Notes under the pieces: generated by a model | The model's input: only the letters and a program-made list of their open reading frames with translations | The model's database searches: none | Told to the model about the DNA's origin: nothing | DNA from: Rossellomorea sp. AcN35-11 | GTDB lineage: Bacteria; Bacillota; Bacilli; Bacillales; Bacillaceae_B | Direction: 5' to 3' | NCBI GenBank assembly: GCA_030388825.1 | Contig: CP128835.1 | Span: forward strand, 3,652,001 to 3,716,000 | DNA length: 64,000 bases | Shown here: positions 25,920 through 34,982 of the stretch, piece by piece | How the letters are laid out: each line of letters begins with the position of its first letter | How positions within the stretch are numbered: position 1 is the first letter of the stretch | Position numbers and translations under genes: made by a program

Positions 25920-26160
25920 ATGACAGGCACTCGATCACTTCTAAGTGACCAGGAAAAGGTGTTGGCTGATTTTATTATTGCTAATCCTGAAAAAATTATC
26001 CACTGATATATAAGCCGAGGATGGGCCCACGCTTTAAGGGGAGTAGCTATATACTGGTTGTCTGAGCAACAGAGCCTCGGTATTGTTTGTTGAAACAACG
26101 TTCGTTCTGGAAAAGAGCTTAATGAAATATCAGACGACAAAGTCCTTTCTGAACATCCGT
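25920..26160 (+). pseudogene. Degenerate RpiR-family transcription regulator, N-terminal remnant
   Basis: Translation from 25920 gives LLSDQEKVLADFIIANPEKIIH and then a stop. This is the start of the helix-turn-helix domain of RpiR/MurR sugar-phosphate regulators. After the stop, pieces resembling the rest of the domain can be found in shifted frames (GVAIYW.LSEQQSLG, KELNEISDDKVL), with several stops and indels. Unlike the one-base frameshifts elsewhere here, this is multiply damaged and lacks the sugar-isomerase domain, so it is a true remnant. RpiR regulators often control pentose-phosphate or sugar genes, which fits the neighbouring gnd. Confidence 0.55.
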
Positions 26161-26301
26161 GACGCAACTCCCTTTATGAAGCGATGGATTAAAGCATAAA
26201 AGACTATCTGCTTGGCACTTTATCCTATATGGCATTCTGTACAGCATAATACCCTATTCTATACATATATTTGAACAAACCGAACAAAAGGAGACGACGA
26301 T

Positions 26302-27229
26302 ATGAAGAATATACTCCTTTTCGCAGACCCGGGAATCGATGACTCCATTGCGATTATGTATGCACTTCTCCATCCCGATATTAATCTCGTAGGTATTGTT
26401 TCAGGTTATGGGAATGTAGATAAAGAGCAGGCAACAGATAATGTTGCGTATTTACTGCAGCTGGCTGAACAGACGAATATTCCGGTTATCGGAGGGGCAA
26501 CCCGCTCCTGTACGGGGGAATCGCCTGTCTACTACCCAGAGATTCACGGCAAAGACGGATTAGGTCCCATTCGTCCACCTGATACGATCAAAGGTGAATT
26601 ACTTAATTTCTCCCAGATCTTTCAATTAGTAGAAGAATATCACGACATTGTGGTAGTCGATGTAGGAAGGAACACATCGTTGGCGATGGCATTTATGATG
26701 GATGATCAGTTTGAAAAAAAAAATCCATGAATTCTATATCATGGGCGGTGCTTTTTTTGTACCCGGCAACGTTACGAAAGTGGCCGAAGCAAACTTTCAT
26801 GGAGACCCTATAGCCAGCAACTTCGTCATGACACAAGTAAAAAATATCACCTCTGTTCCCCTTAACGTAACGAATAACGCCATCATAACAAGAAAACAGA
26901 TAGAGGAAATCCAAAATCTTTCTTCAAGCCCTTTAGTAAAAATCCTTGATAAAGTATATGATTATTATTTTCAAGCATATCAAGAAATGGTTCCCGGAAT
27001 AGATGGAGCCCCTCTTCATGATGTCCTGACCCTCTCATTAGTCATGAATCCAGATATGGGAAGCTATTTAATAAGAAATGTAGATGTACAAATTGTAGGT
27101 GATAACCGTGGCCAGTCCACAGCCGATTTCCGTGTAGGTTCCATGCCAGAGGATTCAACTACAAAAATCTATCTTTCCCTGGACTATCAAGCCTTCATTC
27201 AGGATTTCATGAGTATTATGAGTAAGTAA
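26302..27229 (+). pseudogene. Inosine-uridine preferring nucleoside hydrolase, frameshifted
   Basis: Nucleoside hydrolases split ribonucleosides into base and ribose. The N-terminal frame has the Asp-rich metal site FADPGIDDSIAI at residues 7-18, and the second frame has IMGGAFFVPGN and the C-terminal DVLTLSLVMNPD with the catalytic-region Asp. Removing one A from the A10 run at 26714-26723 joins the frames into about 308 residues, normal for the family. The start has an AAAGGAG site. Together with nupC it could support nucleoside salvage, but the two genes are 19 kb apart. Confidence 0.87.
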
Positions 27230-27259
27230 AAGGACGGACCTGTCAACGTAGTCCGCCCC
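27227..27259 (-). terminator. Terminator of the MazG-like gene
   Basis: On the minus strand GGGCGGAC and GTCCGTCC form a stem followed by TTTT, next to the convergent nucleoside hydrolase stop. Confidence 0.65.
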
Positions 27260-27265
27260 TGATCT

Positions 27266-27556
27266 TTACTTTGGATATTTACGTGCATTCTTTTCAAGTT
27301 TCTTGTATACTTCATCTTCTAGTTCAACATCCATTTTATCAGCGAGCTGAATGAGGTAAATCAGGACATCTGCCATTTCTTCTTTAATATCCTGCCGGGC
27401 GGTCTCCACTGCTTCACGGCTGGTTTTCCATTGGAAATTTTCCAGAAGTTCATTTGCTTCTAATGAAATGGATATGGCAAGATCCTTTTCATTGTGGTTG
27501 GCGCTCCAATTTCGTTCGTCCCTGAATTCAATGACTTTATCATACAATTCTCTCAT
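27266..27556 (-). CDS. MazG-like nucleotide pyrophosphohydrolase
   Basis: The 96-residue protein belongs to the all-alpha NTP pyrophosphohydrolase group of the short dCTPase/RS21-C6 type, which removes pyrophosphate from nucleotides such as dCTP or modified forms. The metal site is visible as EANELLENFQW (EXXE) and EEMADVLIYL (EXXD). ATG 27556 was chosen for its GGGAGGGG site; 36 upstream codons are not family-like. It is a single gene with its own terminator. Confidence 0.87.
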   Translation of the reverse strand: MRELYDKVIEFRDERNWSANHNEKDLAISISLEANELLENFQWKTSREAVETARQDIKEEMADVLIYLIQLADKMDVELEDEVYKKLEKNARKYPK

Positions 27557-27718
27557 TATTCCCCTCCCAATTGTATAAATAGACCCCTTTACTATACCAT
27601 GGAAATCCCCACCAGTGGGAGTCTGTTGATTCTTCTTGCCTTTATTTCCCGGGATAATGAACATTCAACAGGTAAGACTATAGTAGTAACATCTATTTAC
27701 TATAAAGGGGCGACAATA

Positions 27719-27844
27719 ATGACAAATAAGAATGATAATCGTGAACGAAAAAACAAATACCCTCACAACAAAAAAAACGATACTGAATTCTCAAAAGAAA
27801 TCAATATCAGAAGCGAAGTGACGAAGAAGGATCTAGGCAAATAA
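27719..27844 (+). CDS. Small basic hypothetical protein
   Basis: A 41-residue hydrophilic protein rich in Asn, Lys and Glu, starting at ATG 27719 after AAAGGGG and ending just before a strong terminator. The composition recalls small spore proteins, but no family motif is seen. Confidence 0.5.
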   Translation: MTNKNDNRERKNKYPHNKKNDTEFSKEINIRSEVTKKDLGK

Positions 27845-27866
27845 GCTTTATGTTTCAACAACTCAT

Positions 27867-27900
27867 AAAAAAAACAGACTCAAGAATGAGTCTGTTTTTT
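27867..27900. terminator. Bidirectional terminator, small gene / csp
   Basis: AAAACAGACTCA and TGAGTCTGTTTT form a stem between convergent genes. Confidence 0.85.
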
Positions 27901-27917
27901 GAATGTGTAAAGTTAGA

Positions 27918-28118
27918 TTATGCTTTACGAACGTTAGCTGCTTGTGGTCCACGAGCACCTTGTTCAACGTCGAAAGATACTTCTTGACCTTCGTCAAGAG
28001 ATTTGAAACCTTCACCTTGAATCGCTGAGAAGTGTACGAATACATCGTCTCCACCTTCAACTTCGATGAATCCGAAACCTTTTTCTGCGTTAAACCATTT
28101 TACTTTACCATTTTCCAT
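27918..28118 (-). CDS. Cold-shock protein, CspA/B family (second copy)
   Basis: A 66-residue OB-fold nucleic-acid chaperone with RNP1 KGFGFIE and RNP2 DVFVHFSAI intact. It starts with ATG 28118 after AGGAGG. It shares most of its sequence with the csp at 14674-14874, differing at the N terminus and in the last 25 residues. Its promoter and leader have the same design as those of the first copy. Confidence 0.95.
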   Translation of the reverse strand: MENGKVKWFNAEKGFGFIEVEGGDDVFVHFSAIQGEGFKSLDEGQEVSFDVEQGARGPQAANVRKA

Positions 28119-28258
28119 GTTTGTTGCCTCCTAAAGTGCATTACACACAATGTATTACTATTCTTGCGATATAGGTGAAAACCAAATCTTGTTCTTCCCT
28201 CGTATACCGGACAAAAATAATTCTTTTATAGAATAACAGTAATGAAACAAATAAGCAA
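28119..28258 (-). promoter_or_regulatory. Cold-shock gene promoter and 5' leader (second copy)
   Basis: On the minus strand TTGCTT (28253-28258) and TATTCT (28230-28235) are spaced by 17 bases; five bases later the message should begin with AGAATTATTTTTGTCCGG (28224 to 28207). GCAAGAATAGTAATACATT follows (28167 to about 28149). Both blocks match the first csp leader in order and in distance from the -10. Confidence 0.65.
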
Positions 28259-28488
28259 GTTCTTCAAGGATAAGTTTTGAAAGTCAGACTTCTGACAGTA
28301 TCTCCTCCCTCGTTCCCCAAGGTTCAAAATCTTGTTTTCACACGTGAACTCTTATCAGATCATTCTTCCTCACTCAACCAGACAGATGCAAAGTCCGGGT
28401 AAGCGCTTTAATCAGATAATCATAAATGAGACGATAAAAACAACGGATAAACTGTGGTATAATGAAGGTATAGGAAAGGAAGTGCCCA
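28259..28488. other. Region upstream of csp and the 58-residue gene
   Basis: The 230 bases hold no recognised gene. An extended -10 (TGGTATAAT, 28455-28463) serves the plus-strand gene at 28489. GTAAGCGCTTTA near 28398 is a weak cre-like match. Confidence 0.4.
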
Positions 28489-28665
28489 ATGAAATCCACA
28501 AAGAATCGGTTTAATACTGGTGCTATCGTTACCATTAAAGAAACAGGCGAAACAGTGACAATCTTGAAGTGGCAATATGTTAAGAATATGAAGCGATTTT
28601 CTTATATCGTTAAAGAACATCCCGGCACGTTCTATTTTGAGGAAGAATTAGAAGACAGTTTATAA
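28489..28665 (+). CDS. Conserved-looking 58-residue protein
   Basis: ATG 28489 is preceded by GGAAAGGAAG and an extended -10 TGGTATAAT at 28455-28463. The product has a compact beta-rich pattern (GAIVTIKETGETVTILKW, FSYIVKEHPGTFYFEEE) and ends before a terminator at 28690. It looks like a folded single-domain protein. No family name is recalled. Confidence 0.7.
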   Translation: MKSTKNRFNTGAIVTIKETGETVTILKWQYVKNMKRFSYIVKEHPGTFYFEEELEDSL

Positions 28666-28689
28666 TAGATTTATCGACATATTTTTTTG

Positions 28690-28725
28690 AAAGGACTCTT
28701 GTACGTTGTAACAGAGTCCTTTTGC
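28690..28725 (+). terminator. Terminator of the 58-residue protein gene
   Basis: AAAGGACTCT (28690-28699) and AGAGTCCTTT (28713-28722) form a perfect stem followed by T residues. Confidence 0.8.
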
Positions 28726-28764
28726 ATTCTGCTTTATGTATTGGTTCCGTAATATGAAGTACAT

Positions 28765-28800
28765 AAAAAACCTGCATCTTAATAAGATGCAGGTTTTTTT
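28765..28800. terminator. Terminator of tRNA-Val
   Basis: AACCTGCATCTTA and TAAGATGCAGGTT form a stem with A and T runs on both sides, directly after the tRNA 3' end on the minus strand. Confidence 0.85.
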
Positions 28801-28803
28801 GTA

Positions 28804-28875
28804 TGACCTGTGAGGGATTCGAACCCACGACCCCTTCCCTGTCAAGGAAGTGCTCTCCCACTGAGCTAACAAGTC
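28804..28875 (-). tRNA. tRNA-Val (anticodon GAC)
   Basis: The 72-base cloverleaf on the minus strand has acceptor arms GACTTGT/ACAGGTC (one G-U pair), D-arm GCTCAGTGGGAGAGC, and anticodon stem CTTCC/GGAAG with loop TTGACAG, giving GAC. The T-loop is TTCGAAT. The T-stem GTGGG/CCCTC has one T-T mismatch at the second pair. CCA is not encoded. It is a single tRNA gene followed by a terminator. Confidence 0.92.
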
Positions 28876-28970
28876 TCGATGTAAGGTATATATTAAATTA
28901 TAGTCAAATTCAGAAAAAAGTCAACGATTTTTTTGTTCTACATCACATCTTTTGAGAGGCCATGCATAAA

Positions 28971-28984
28971 AGAACATTCGTTCG
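28971..28984. promoter_or_regulatory. LexA (SOS) box-like sequence
   Basis: AGAACATTCGTTCG has the core GAAC-N4-GTTC and is one mismatch from the Bacillus consensus CGAAC-N4-GTTCG. A TATACT box follows at 28987-28992. The first gene downstream is the WYL-like protein at 29167. Confidence 0.35.
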
Positions 28985-29166
28985 TATATACTGCTTAGTA
29001 AATGTACACTTTAACAACTACTCATCTGCAGCGATCTATGCAAGGTGCCCTTTCCCCATGGTTTAATGAAAACCTTGAGAGGACACTGGCCATTGCCAAC
29101 TGCAAGGTATATACCGAACAGCAGACTCCTTAGGAAGAACTCTTTTATGAGAGAGGAGCGAAAACT

Positions 29167-29391
29167 ATGAAAACCCTATTAACACGTTCCCTTATAGATC
29201 AAAGTCCAATTGAAATTATTTATTTGACTGAGAGTCTCATTTGCACTCAACGAAAAATACTGGTGAAAAAAGTAGAAGGGAATAGTATAACCGCTTATTG
29301 CTTTTTACGTAAAAATATCCGAAAGTTCCGAATGAATGATATTCTAGCCGTTTCCCCTCCACTTCCTCACAATGGGCGGACTATATCCTGA
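29167..29391 (+). CDS. Short WYL-like protein
   Basis: The 74-residue product resembles the core of a WYL domain found alone in small Bacillaceae proteins: PIEIIYLTESLICTQRKILV, then ITAYCFLRKNIRKFRMNDILAVSP. WYL domains bind ligands or nucleic acids in transcription regulators; stand-alone copies have no assigned role. AGAGAGGAGCG precedes the ATG. A LexA-like box lies 180 bases upstream. Confidence 0.65.
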   Translation: MKTLLTRSLIDQSPIEIIYLTESLICTQRKILVKKVEGNSITAYCFLRKNIRKFRMNDILAVSPPLPHNGRTIS

Positions 29392-29458
29392 CTTTCCTAG
29401 GATTCCCTCTAACCGAACAAAGCTTGAACCAGTAGAAGTATATTCTTAACTTCACCAA

Positions 29459-29496
29459 AATAAGAGGATGAACCTTTAAGGGTTCATCCTCTTATG
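29459..29496. terminator. Bidirectional terminator, WYL-like / TRAP permease
   Basis: AAGAGGATGAACC and GGTTCATCCTCTT form a perfect stem between convergent genes. Confidence 0.9.
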
Positions 29497-29502
29497 AACG
29501 GA

Positions 29503-31492
29503 TTATGCCGTTGCACTCTTTGGTGTCTTGTCTTCTCTTTTGATGAAGAATTGTAAGCCGAGCATGACAGCAAATAACACCAATCCGATGATATCAGTGC
29601 TTCCCTCAGGATAAATCAGCATCAAGCCGGCGGCCACACAAAGGAAACGTTCGATCAGATAGACTCTGCGGTACCAATATCCGATCATACCGGCTCCTAT
29701 GGCCATCATACCTGTTATCGCAGTAAAGACTACCCATAATAATCTTGGGATCGTTGTATCAATCATCAATAACTCAGGTGACAGAACGAACATATACGGG
29801 ATAATAAAGGCAGCAATCGCTAATTTGGCAGAATTGACCCCTGTCCGTATCGGCTCTCCCCCTGAAACACCGGCTGCTGCAAAGGCGGCAAGAGCCACTG
29901 GTGGTGTGATATCTGCAATGATACCAAAGTAAAAAACAAATAAATGAGCAGCCAACTCAGGTGCCCCCAACAGGATGATAGCAGGTGCTGCAATCGTTGA
30001 AGTAATGACGTAATTGGCTGTTGTAGGAGATCCCATCCCCAACACGATTGAAGCAATCATTGTAAACACCAGTGTCAGGATCAGCTTGCCTTCATTAGAA
30101 CTTGTCAGATCTGCTGCAAGGTCCACCAGACCATTTGCAAGAGTCAAGCCCAGACCGGTTTTTGTTACAACTCCGACAATGATACCCGCAGCGGCAGTTG
30201 CTACGGCTACAGAAAGGGCCGTTCGTGCTCCATCCACTAATGCGTCGACTGCATCTCTAAAGCCAATTCTGGTTTCCTTTCTAATCGCGCTGATCACGAT
30301 AGTGGCGACAATCGACCAAAGTGCTGCGCGCATAACACTCATTCCACTTACTAATAAAATGATGACAGTAAGGATCGGCATGAGCAGGTAGATTTTCTTT
30401 AAGACTTCTTTGCGGTCAGGCATTTCTTCATCTGATAGACCGCGAAGACCGATTCGTTTGGCTTCAAAGTGAGTCATGATCCAAATTCCTGTAAAATACA
30501 ACAGGGCCGGAATTGTAGCAGCCTTTGCGATATCCCAATAAGAGATTCCCCCCGATAAATTCAACCATCAAGAACGCTGCCGCTCCCATTATCGGCGGCA
30601 TCAGCTGTCCACCTGTAGAGGCTGCCGCTTCTACTCCGCCTGCAAACTCTTTTCGATAACCAAGCTTCTTCATCATTGGAATCGTGAAGGAACCCGATGT
30701 AACGACGTTCGCAACAGAGCTTCCACTGATCGTACCTTGTAGGGCGCTGGAGAAGATCGCAACCTTGGCAGGACCGCCTGTCCGCTTACCGGCGATTGCA
30801 ACTGCTAAATCATTGAAATATTGACCTACTCCTGTTTTGACCAGGAAAGCTCCGAATAATAAGAATAAGAAGATAAAGGTTGCTGAAACATAAAGCGGTG
30901 TTCCAAGAATCCCTTCACTAGTAAAGAACATCGTCTTCACGATATCGTCCCAGTCATATCCTCTATGAGCAAGGAATCCAGGCATCAAACGACCGTAATA
31001 CATATAGAGGATGAAAGAAGAGGCAATGATGGTGATCGGTAAACCGACTGCACGACGTGTTGCCTCCAGCACAAGGATCATCGCTGCAAATCCAACATAA
31101 AAATCAAGCGATGTCATGATACCTACCCTGCTGACTATATCATCCTGCATAATCGGCCAGTATGCACCGATTCCTACCGAGATGACAGAGAGACCGACAT
31201 CGTACCATGCCACTTTATCCTTCCGTAAATTTTTCTTTCTTGCTGGAAACAGAAGAAAGACAAGGGACAAGGCAAACCCTAAATGAATGGATAATAACAA
31301 TTGTCTAGGGATGAACTGAAAGATCGATGCGACTAATTGAAATAGAGAAAATGCTAATAGACCATAGAATATAACCCATTTAAAAAGTCCATGATTCAGT
31401 TTTCTGGTCGATGATTCAGGATCATACTTTTCTAATAACTCTTGTTGTTGTTCAGAGCTTAGTGATTCGAAATGATTATCTTTTTCCAACAA
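29503..31492 (-). pseudogene. TRAP transporter permease, fused 4TM/12TM (TAXI type), frameshifted
   Basis: TRAP transporters import organic acids using an extracellular receptor and a sodium or proton gradient. Two frames join into about 660 residues when one G is removed from the G6 run at 30548-30553, giving the continuous segment MVEFIGGISYWDIAKAATIP. The N-terminal part has the small DctQ-like helices, and the rest the large DctM-like part (SGSSVANVVTSGSFTIPMMK, GMGSPTTANYV). The start is TTG 31492, eight bases after AGGAG, overlapping the DUF1850 gene end by 17 bases. It acts with the TAXI receptor gene upstream. The substrate is unknown. Confidence 0.92.
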
Positions 31493-32010
31493 CGGTCACT
31501 CCTTTCCACTGATCATAATGTGATTGCTTCTTCAATTGCATCCGAACGACTGAGCCTTTATCAAAATAGTCAGCTAAAGGATAGGCCTCACCTTCCACTA
31601 CAAGTCTGTGATTGGCTACCACTTGTCCGATTCGGATATCAATGAATGAAAAAATTCTATCCATATTTGATAATAAATATTTCCCTTCTTTTGTTACTTC
31701 GAAGGATTCATTTCCTTCTGCATTAGAAGGCATACCAATTGCTGTATCCTCGTAAAGCAGCATTGTCTGTTGAATTTGATTGGTAGATTGGCGATAAAAC
31801 TCTTCTACTTCCGATAGATGAATAGAATGAGTGTATCGAACCGAAAATGTTTGATCTTCAGGCAGTCTAAAGAGGACAGGATCTCCCCTCTGTACTTCTT
31901 GGTTCGATCACCAGATACGTTTGAAAGGGAATAAAGATGATGGATACAAAAACAAGAATAATGAGAAATGATCCTATGAATGAAACCTTCTTCACCAGAA
32001 TTCCCACCAT
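31476..32010 (-). pseudogene. DUF1850 domain protein, frameshifted
   Basis: DUF1850 proteins are short single-span proteins coded next to TAXI-TRAP permeases; their role is unknown. The first frame gives an N-terminal membrane anchor (FLIILVFVSIIFIPF) and ends in LVIEPRSTEG; the second continues with DPVLFRLPED and the DUF1850 signature VRYTHSIHLSEVEEFYR. Deleting one G from the G4 run at 31885-31888 restores about 177 residues. The start is uncertain: ATG 32010 has no good ribosome site, GTG 31995 follows GGTGGG. The end overlaps the permease start. Confidence 0.75.
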
Positions 32011-32050
32011 TCTATTCAATACTTTTTAACAGGGATTTAACCTGTTCCAA

Positions 32051-32088
32051 AACAAAAGAATAGACCGTTTTAAGCGGCCTATCCTTTC
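32051..32088 (-). terminator. Internal terminator between TAXI receptor and DUF1850-permease genes
   Basis: On the minus strand GGATAGGCCG and CGGTCTATTC form a stem followed by TTTTGTTTT, 20 bases after the receptor stop. It may allow much receptor but little permease to be made. Confidence 0.7.
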
Positions 32089-32108
32089 GTCCTTCTGCTG
32101 GTGTGGAA

Positions 32109-33102
32109 CTATTCCATTGAAACGCCTTTTTCATCGAAGTATTTCTTCGCACCAGGATGTAATTCAATCCCCATACCTTTTAACCCATCTTCAGCCTTGA
32201 TGATCTTACCTTTGGCATGAGTGATAGAATCGGTATTTTCAAAAATTGCTTTCGTTACATCATAAATGACCTCTTCAGAAATGTCTGCATTGGTTACCAG
32301 CATGGCACGAACTGCAACGGTTGTAACCGCATCATCGACTTTGCTGTAAGTTCCTGCAGGGATTTCATCTTCAGAGTAGTAAGGATACTTCTCGATCAGC
32401 TCACTGATTTTACCGGATTCAACAGGTACGATCGTGATATCCTCTGTTGCAGCCAAACCTTCAACCGCTCCTGTTGGAGTACCTGAAGTGATGAATGCCG
32501 CATCGATTGTTCCATCTTGGATACCTGTCGTTGAATCATCAAAAGATAAGTTACGAGCCTGTAAATCTTCTAAAGTGATTCCATGGATTTCAAGGATCTG
32601 CTTTGCATTAAGTAATGTCCCTGATCCTGCTTCACCTACAGAAACGACTTTCCCTTTTAAATCTTCAACAGATTTGATTCCAGAATCCTTCGTTGTAACG
32701 ATTTGAATCGTTTCAGGATATAAAGTTGCAATACCACGTGCGTTCTCTACCTTGTTGTCACTGAACATTTCTGTTCCTTCAGATGCATAAGAAGCGATAT
32801 CTGTTTGTGTAAAAGCGATTTCAGTTTTTCCGTCTTTAATCGAAGCCATGTTCTCTGCAGATGCACCTGAAGTTGAAGCAGATGCCTTGATTCCGGTTTC
32901 ATCTTCAATGATCTTAGCGAATGTTCCGCCCAACGGGTAATATGTACCCCCCTGTTCCACCTGTAGCGATTCCAATGAAGTCAACCTCTTTGTTGCCTTC
33001 ACCCTCAGATGATCCTCCACCTGATCCGCCGCCACATGCAGCAAGAATGACAGATAGAACTAGAAGTAGTGCAGTGCTTAAAAATAAACTGCGTTTTTTC
33101 AT
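32109..33102 (-). pseudogene. TAXI-family TRAP transporter solute receptor, frameshifted
   Basis: This is the extracellular substrate-binding lipoprotein of the TRAP system. The N terminus has a signal with lipobox LAAC (Cys 23) and a Gly/Ser linker, then DFIGIATGGTGG. The second frame carries the rest of the domain (YYPLGGTFAKIIEDE, TSGASAENMASIKDGKTEIAFTQ). Removing one G from the G6 run at 32947-32952 joins them into about 330 residues, the usual size. A GGGGGG ribosome site lies nine bases before the ATG. It leads the transporter gene set. Confidence 0.93.
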
Positions 33103-33332
33103 ATTCTAATTCCCCCCTATTAAATTTTCTACTTTACCGAAATAATTGTAACACAATCCGTAATAATCTTGTCAAATTAAATACATAATCTTTTATTGTT
33201 TTTCATAAAAAAAACTGAACTCATCCAGTATTGATGGGCTGTGGTTCTGGTATTAGGCTCGTTGGCCTTAGGAGAATTTTTTCACAATTGAATAGAGAAT
33301 GTATAAAGCGATTTCATTTTCATCGTCCCTAG

Positions 33333-33367
33333 AGAAGCCGGTGAAGAATATTTCCCCGCCGGCTTCT
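33333..33367 (-). terminator. Hairpin after the PgpA-like gene
   Basis: AGAAGCCGG and CCGGCTTCT form a stem 21 bases after the stop; no long T run follows, so termination strength is doubtful. Confidence 0.4.
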
Positions 33368-33388
33368 CGCATATACATCTCTCACTCT

Positions 33389-33943
33389 CTACCCGATTAA
33401 CTCCTCATCTTCAAACTTCATCTTATCCGCCTCTGAAATATTTTCTTCCCGATCCCGCAGGCTATGTGCGATTCTAGAAGAAGCATTTGCCGCAATGCTC
33501 GCCACAATATCGTCTAAAAAGGTATGTACACCCTTTCCATTCTTTGTATCCAGCTCACGGATGATTCCGATTTTATTTTTATCAAGATGTCCGAATGTCG
33601 TTACTGCAATGCTTCCATATCCAAGGGCAGCCCCTAATGCAATGGTTTCATCCACTCCAAATAATCCTTCATCCGATTCCACTATTGATTGAAGCGGTTC
33701 GGAAAGCTTCTTCTCTTCCGCTAGAATATCCAGTTCAACGCCTACCAGGATGGCATGCTGGATCTCTCTCTTCAACAATACTTTCTTTACACTTTCCACA
33801 CAATCATCCATGTTCAACTCAAGATTATATGGGTACTGCATTTCATAGACAATGTCAGCAATATCCTCTATTGTTACACCTCTATCTTTCAATCTCTTTA
33901 AGGCGGCTTTCGTGACGTCTCTTGAATGTACTGGTTTGTTCAT
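33389..33943 (-). CDS. Phosphatidylglycerophosphatase A-like protein (YutG type)
   Basis: The 184-residue product has the PgpA-like domain: VTIEDIADIVYEMQYPY near residue 24, the conserved GVDETIALGAALGYGSIAV, and KGVHTFLDDIVASIAANASSRIAH with an Asp pair. B. subtilis YutG-type proteins lack the membrane segments of enterobacterial PgpA, and their true substrate is not settled. A GGGG ribosome site precedes the ATG. Single gene. Confidence 0.85.
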   Translation of the reverse strand: MNKPVHSRDVTKAALKRLKDRGVTIEDIADIVYEMQYPYNLELNMDDCVESVKKVLLKREIQHAILVGVELDILAEEKKLSEPLQSIVESDEGLFGVDETIALGAALGYGSIAVTTFGHLDKNKIGIIRELDTKNGKGVHTFLDDIVASIAANASSRIAHSLRDREENISEADKMKFEDEELIG

Positions 33944-34095
33944 AGTGATTCCCCTTTCATACAGTGCATTTGCTTAGTAAAAATTATAACATTGTTTCGA
34001 ATTTTCGTATTGCGATTCGGTTTAGGGAATTATCCAGGAGATTATGATACAATCGTTCTGTAAACGTTAACACTGATTTTTAGGAGGCTATCGTC

Positions 34096-34821
34096 ATGAC
34101 AACCGCAAGAGGAAATGTAACTGAACTGAACCTCTATAGTAAAGAATTGAGTGAAGAGATCAAGATGCTCGTATACCTGCCAGCCACTTTTTCTCCTCTT
34201 TATAAATATTCACTGCTCATTACCCAGGATGGGAAGGATTACTTCCAGCTAGGAAGAATACCTCGACTGGCTGATGAACTTCTCGAAAGAAAAGAAATTG
34301 AAAATACGATCATAGTCGGAGTTCCTTACAAAGATGTGGAAGACCGCAGAAGAAAATACCATCCCCATGGGGAAGAGAACGATGCTTACATTCGCTTTTT
34401 GGCCCATGAGTTGGTTCCGTATCTTGATGAGCATTATCCGACATTTCATATGGGAATGGGACGTGCACTCGTTGGAGATTCATTAGGGGCGACTGTTTCA
34501 TTAATGACAGCACTGAAGTATCCCAATACGTTCGGGAAAGTTCTACTTCAGTCCCCTTTTGTCAACGAGAAAGTGTTAGAAGCCGTTGAAAACTTCTCTC
34601 AGCCTCACCTATTGAGCATATACCATGTCATCGGCCAGAAAGAGACAGAGGTAAAAACGACGGATGGAAGCGTAAAGGACTTCCTAACGCCCAACCGAAA
34701 GCTTCATGAAACATTCGAACAAAAGGGCTTTTCTTCCTTTTATGAAGAATTCCAAGGAGATCATACATGGAAGTATTGGCAGCCTGATTTACGACGTGCC
34801 CTTAAGATTATGTTCAATTGA
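34096..34821 (+). CDS. yjcH: Alpha/beta hydrolase, esterase family (YjcH)
   Basis: The 241-residue protein has the putative esterase (esterase D) fold, with the nucleophile elbow GDSLGA at about residues 133-138, and a likely acid/His at DHTWKYW near the end. The reaction and substrate are unknown. TAGGAGG precedes the ATG by normal spacing. It is followed by yjcG and yjcF in the same direction, the cluster known from B. subtilis. Confidence 0.88.
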   Translation: MTTARGNVTELNLYSKELSEEIKMLVYLPATFSPLYKYSLLITQDGKDYFQLGRIPRLADELLERKEIENTIIVGVPYKDVEDRRRKYHPHGEENDAYIRFLAHELVPYLDEHYPTFHMGMGRALVGDSLGATVSLMTALKYPNTFGKVLLQSPFVNEKVLEAVENFSQPHLLSIYHVIGQKETEVKTTDGSVKDFLTPNRKLHETFEQKGFSSFYEEFQGDHTWKYWQPDLRRALKIMFN

Positions 34822-34982
34822 TTAACGGGGAGTGGCGAAGTCAAGCTTCTCCCCACTCCTCATTCGGATGAACATGATGGTGGTTGTCCCCTTCCCCTTT
34901 CGTTCGCCCTATATTAAATTTTTGAAAAATTTGCTATACTATACATATAAAAAAATAGTTAAATAGAGGAGGATTGATGAAA

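Noticed and set aside
29002..29133. 43-codon frame between tRNA-Val and the WYL-like gene
   Set aside because: No ribosome site, no recognised family, and not supported by a terminator.
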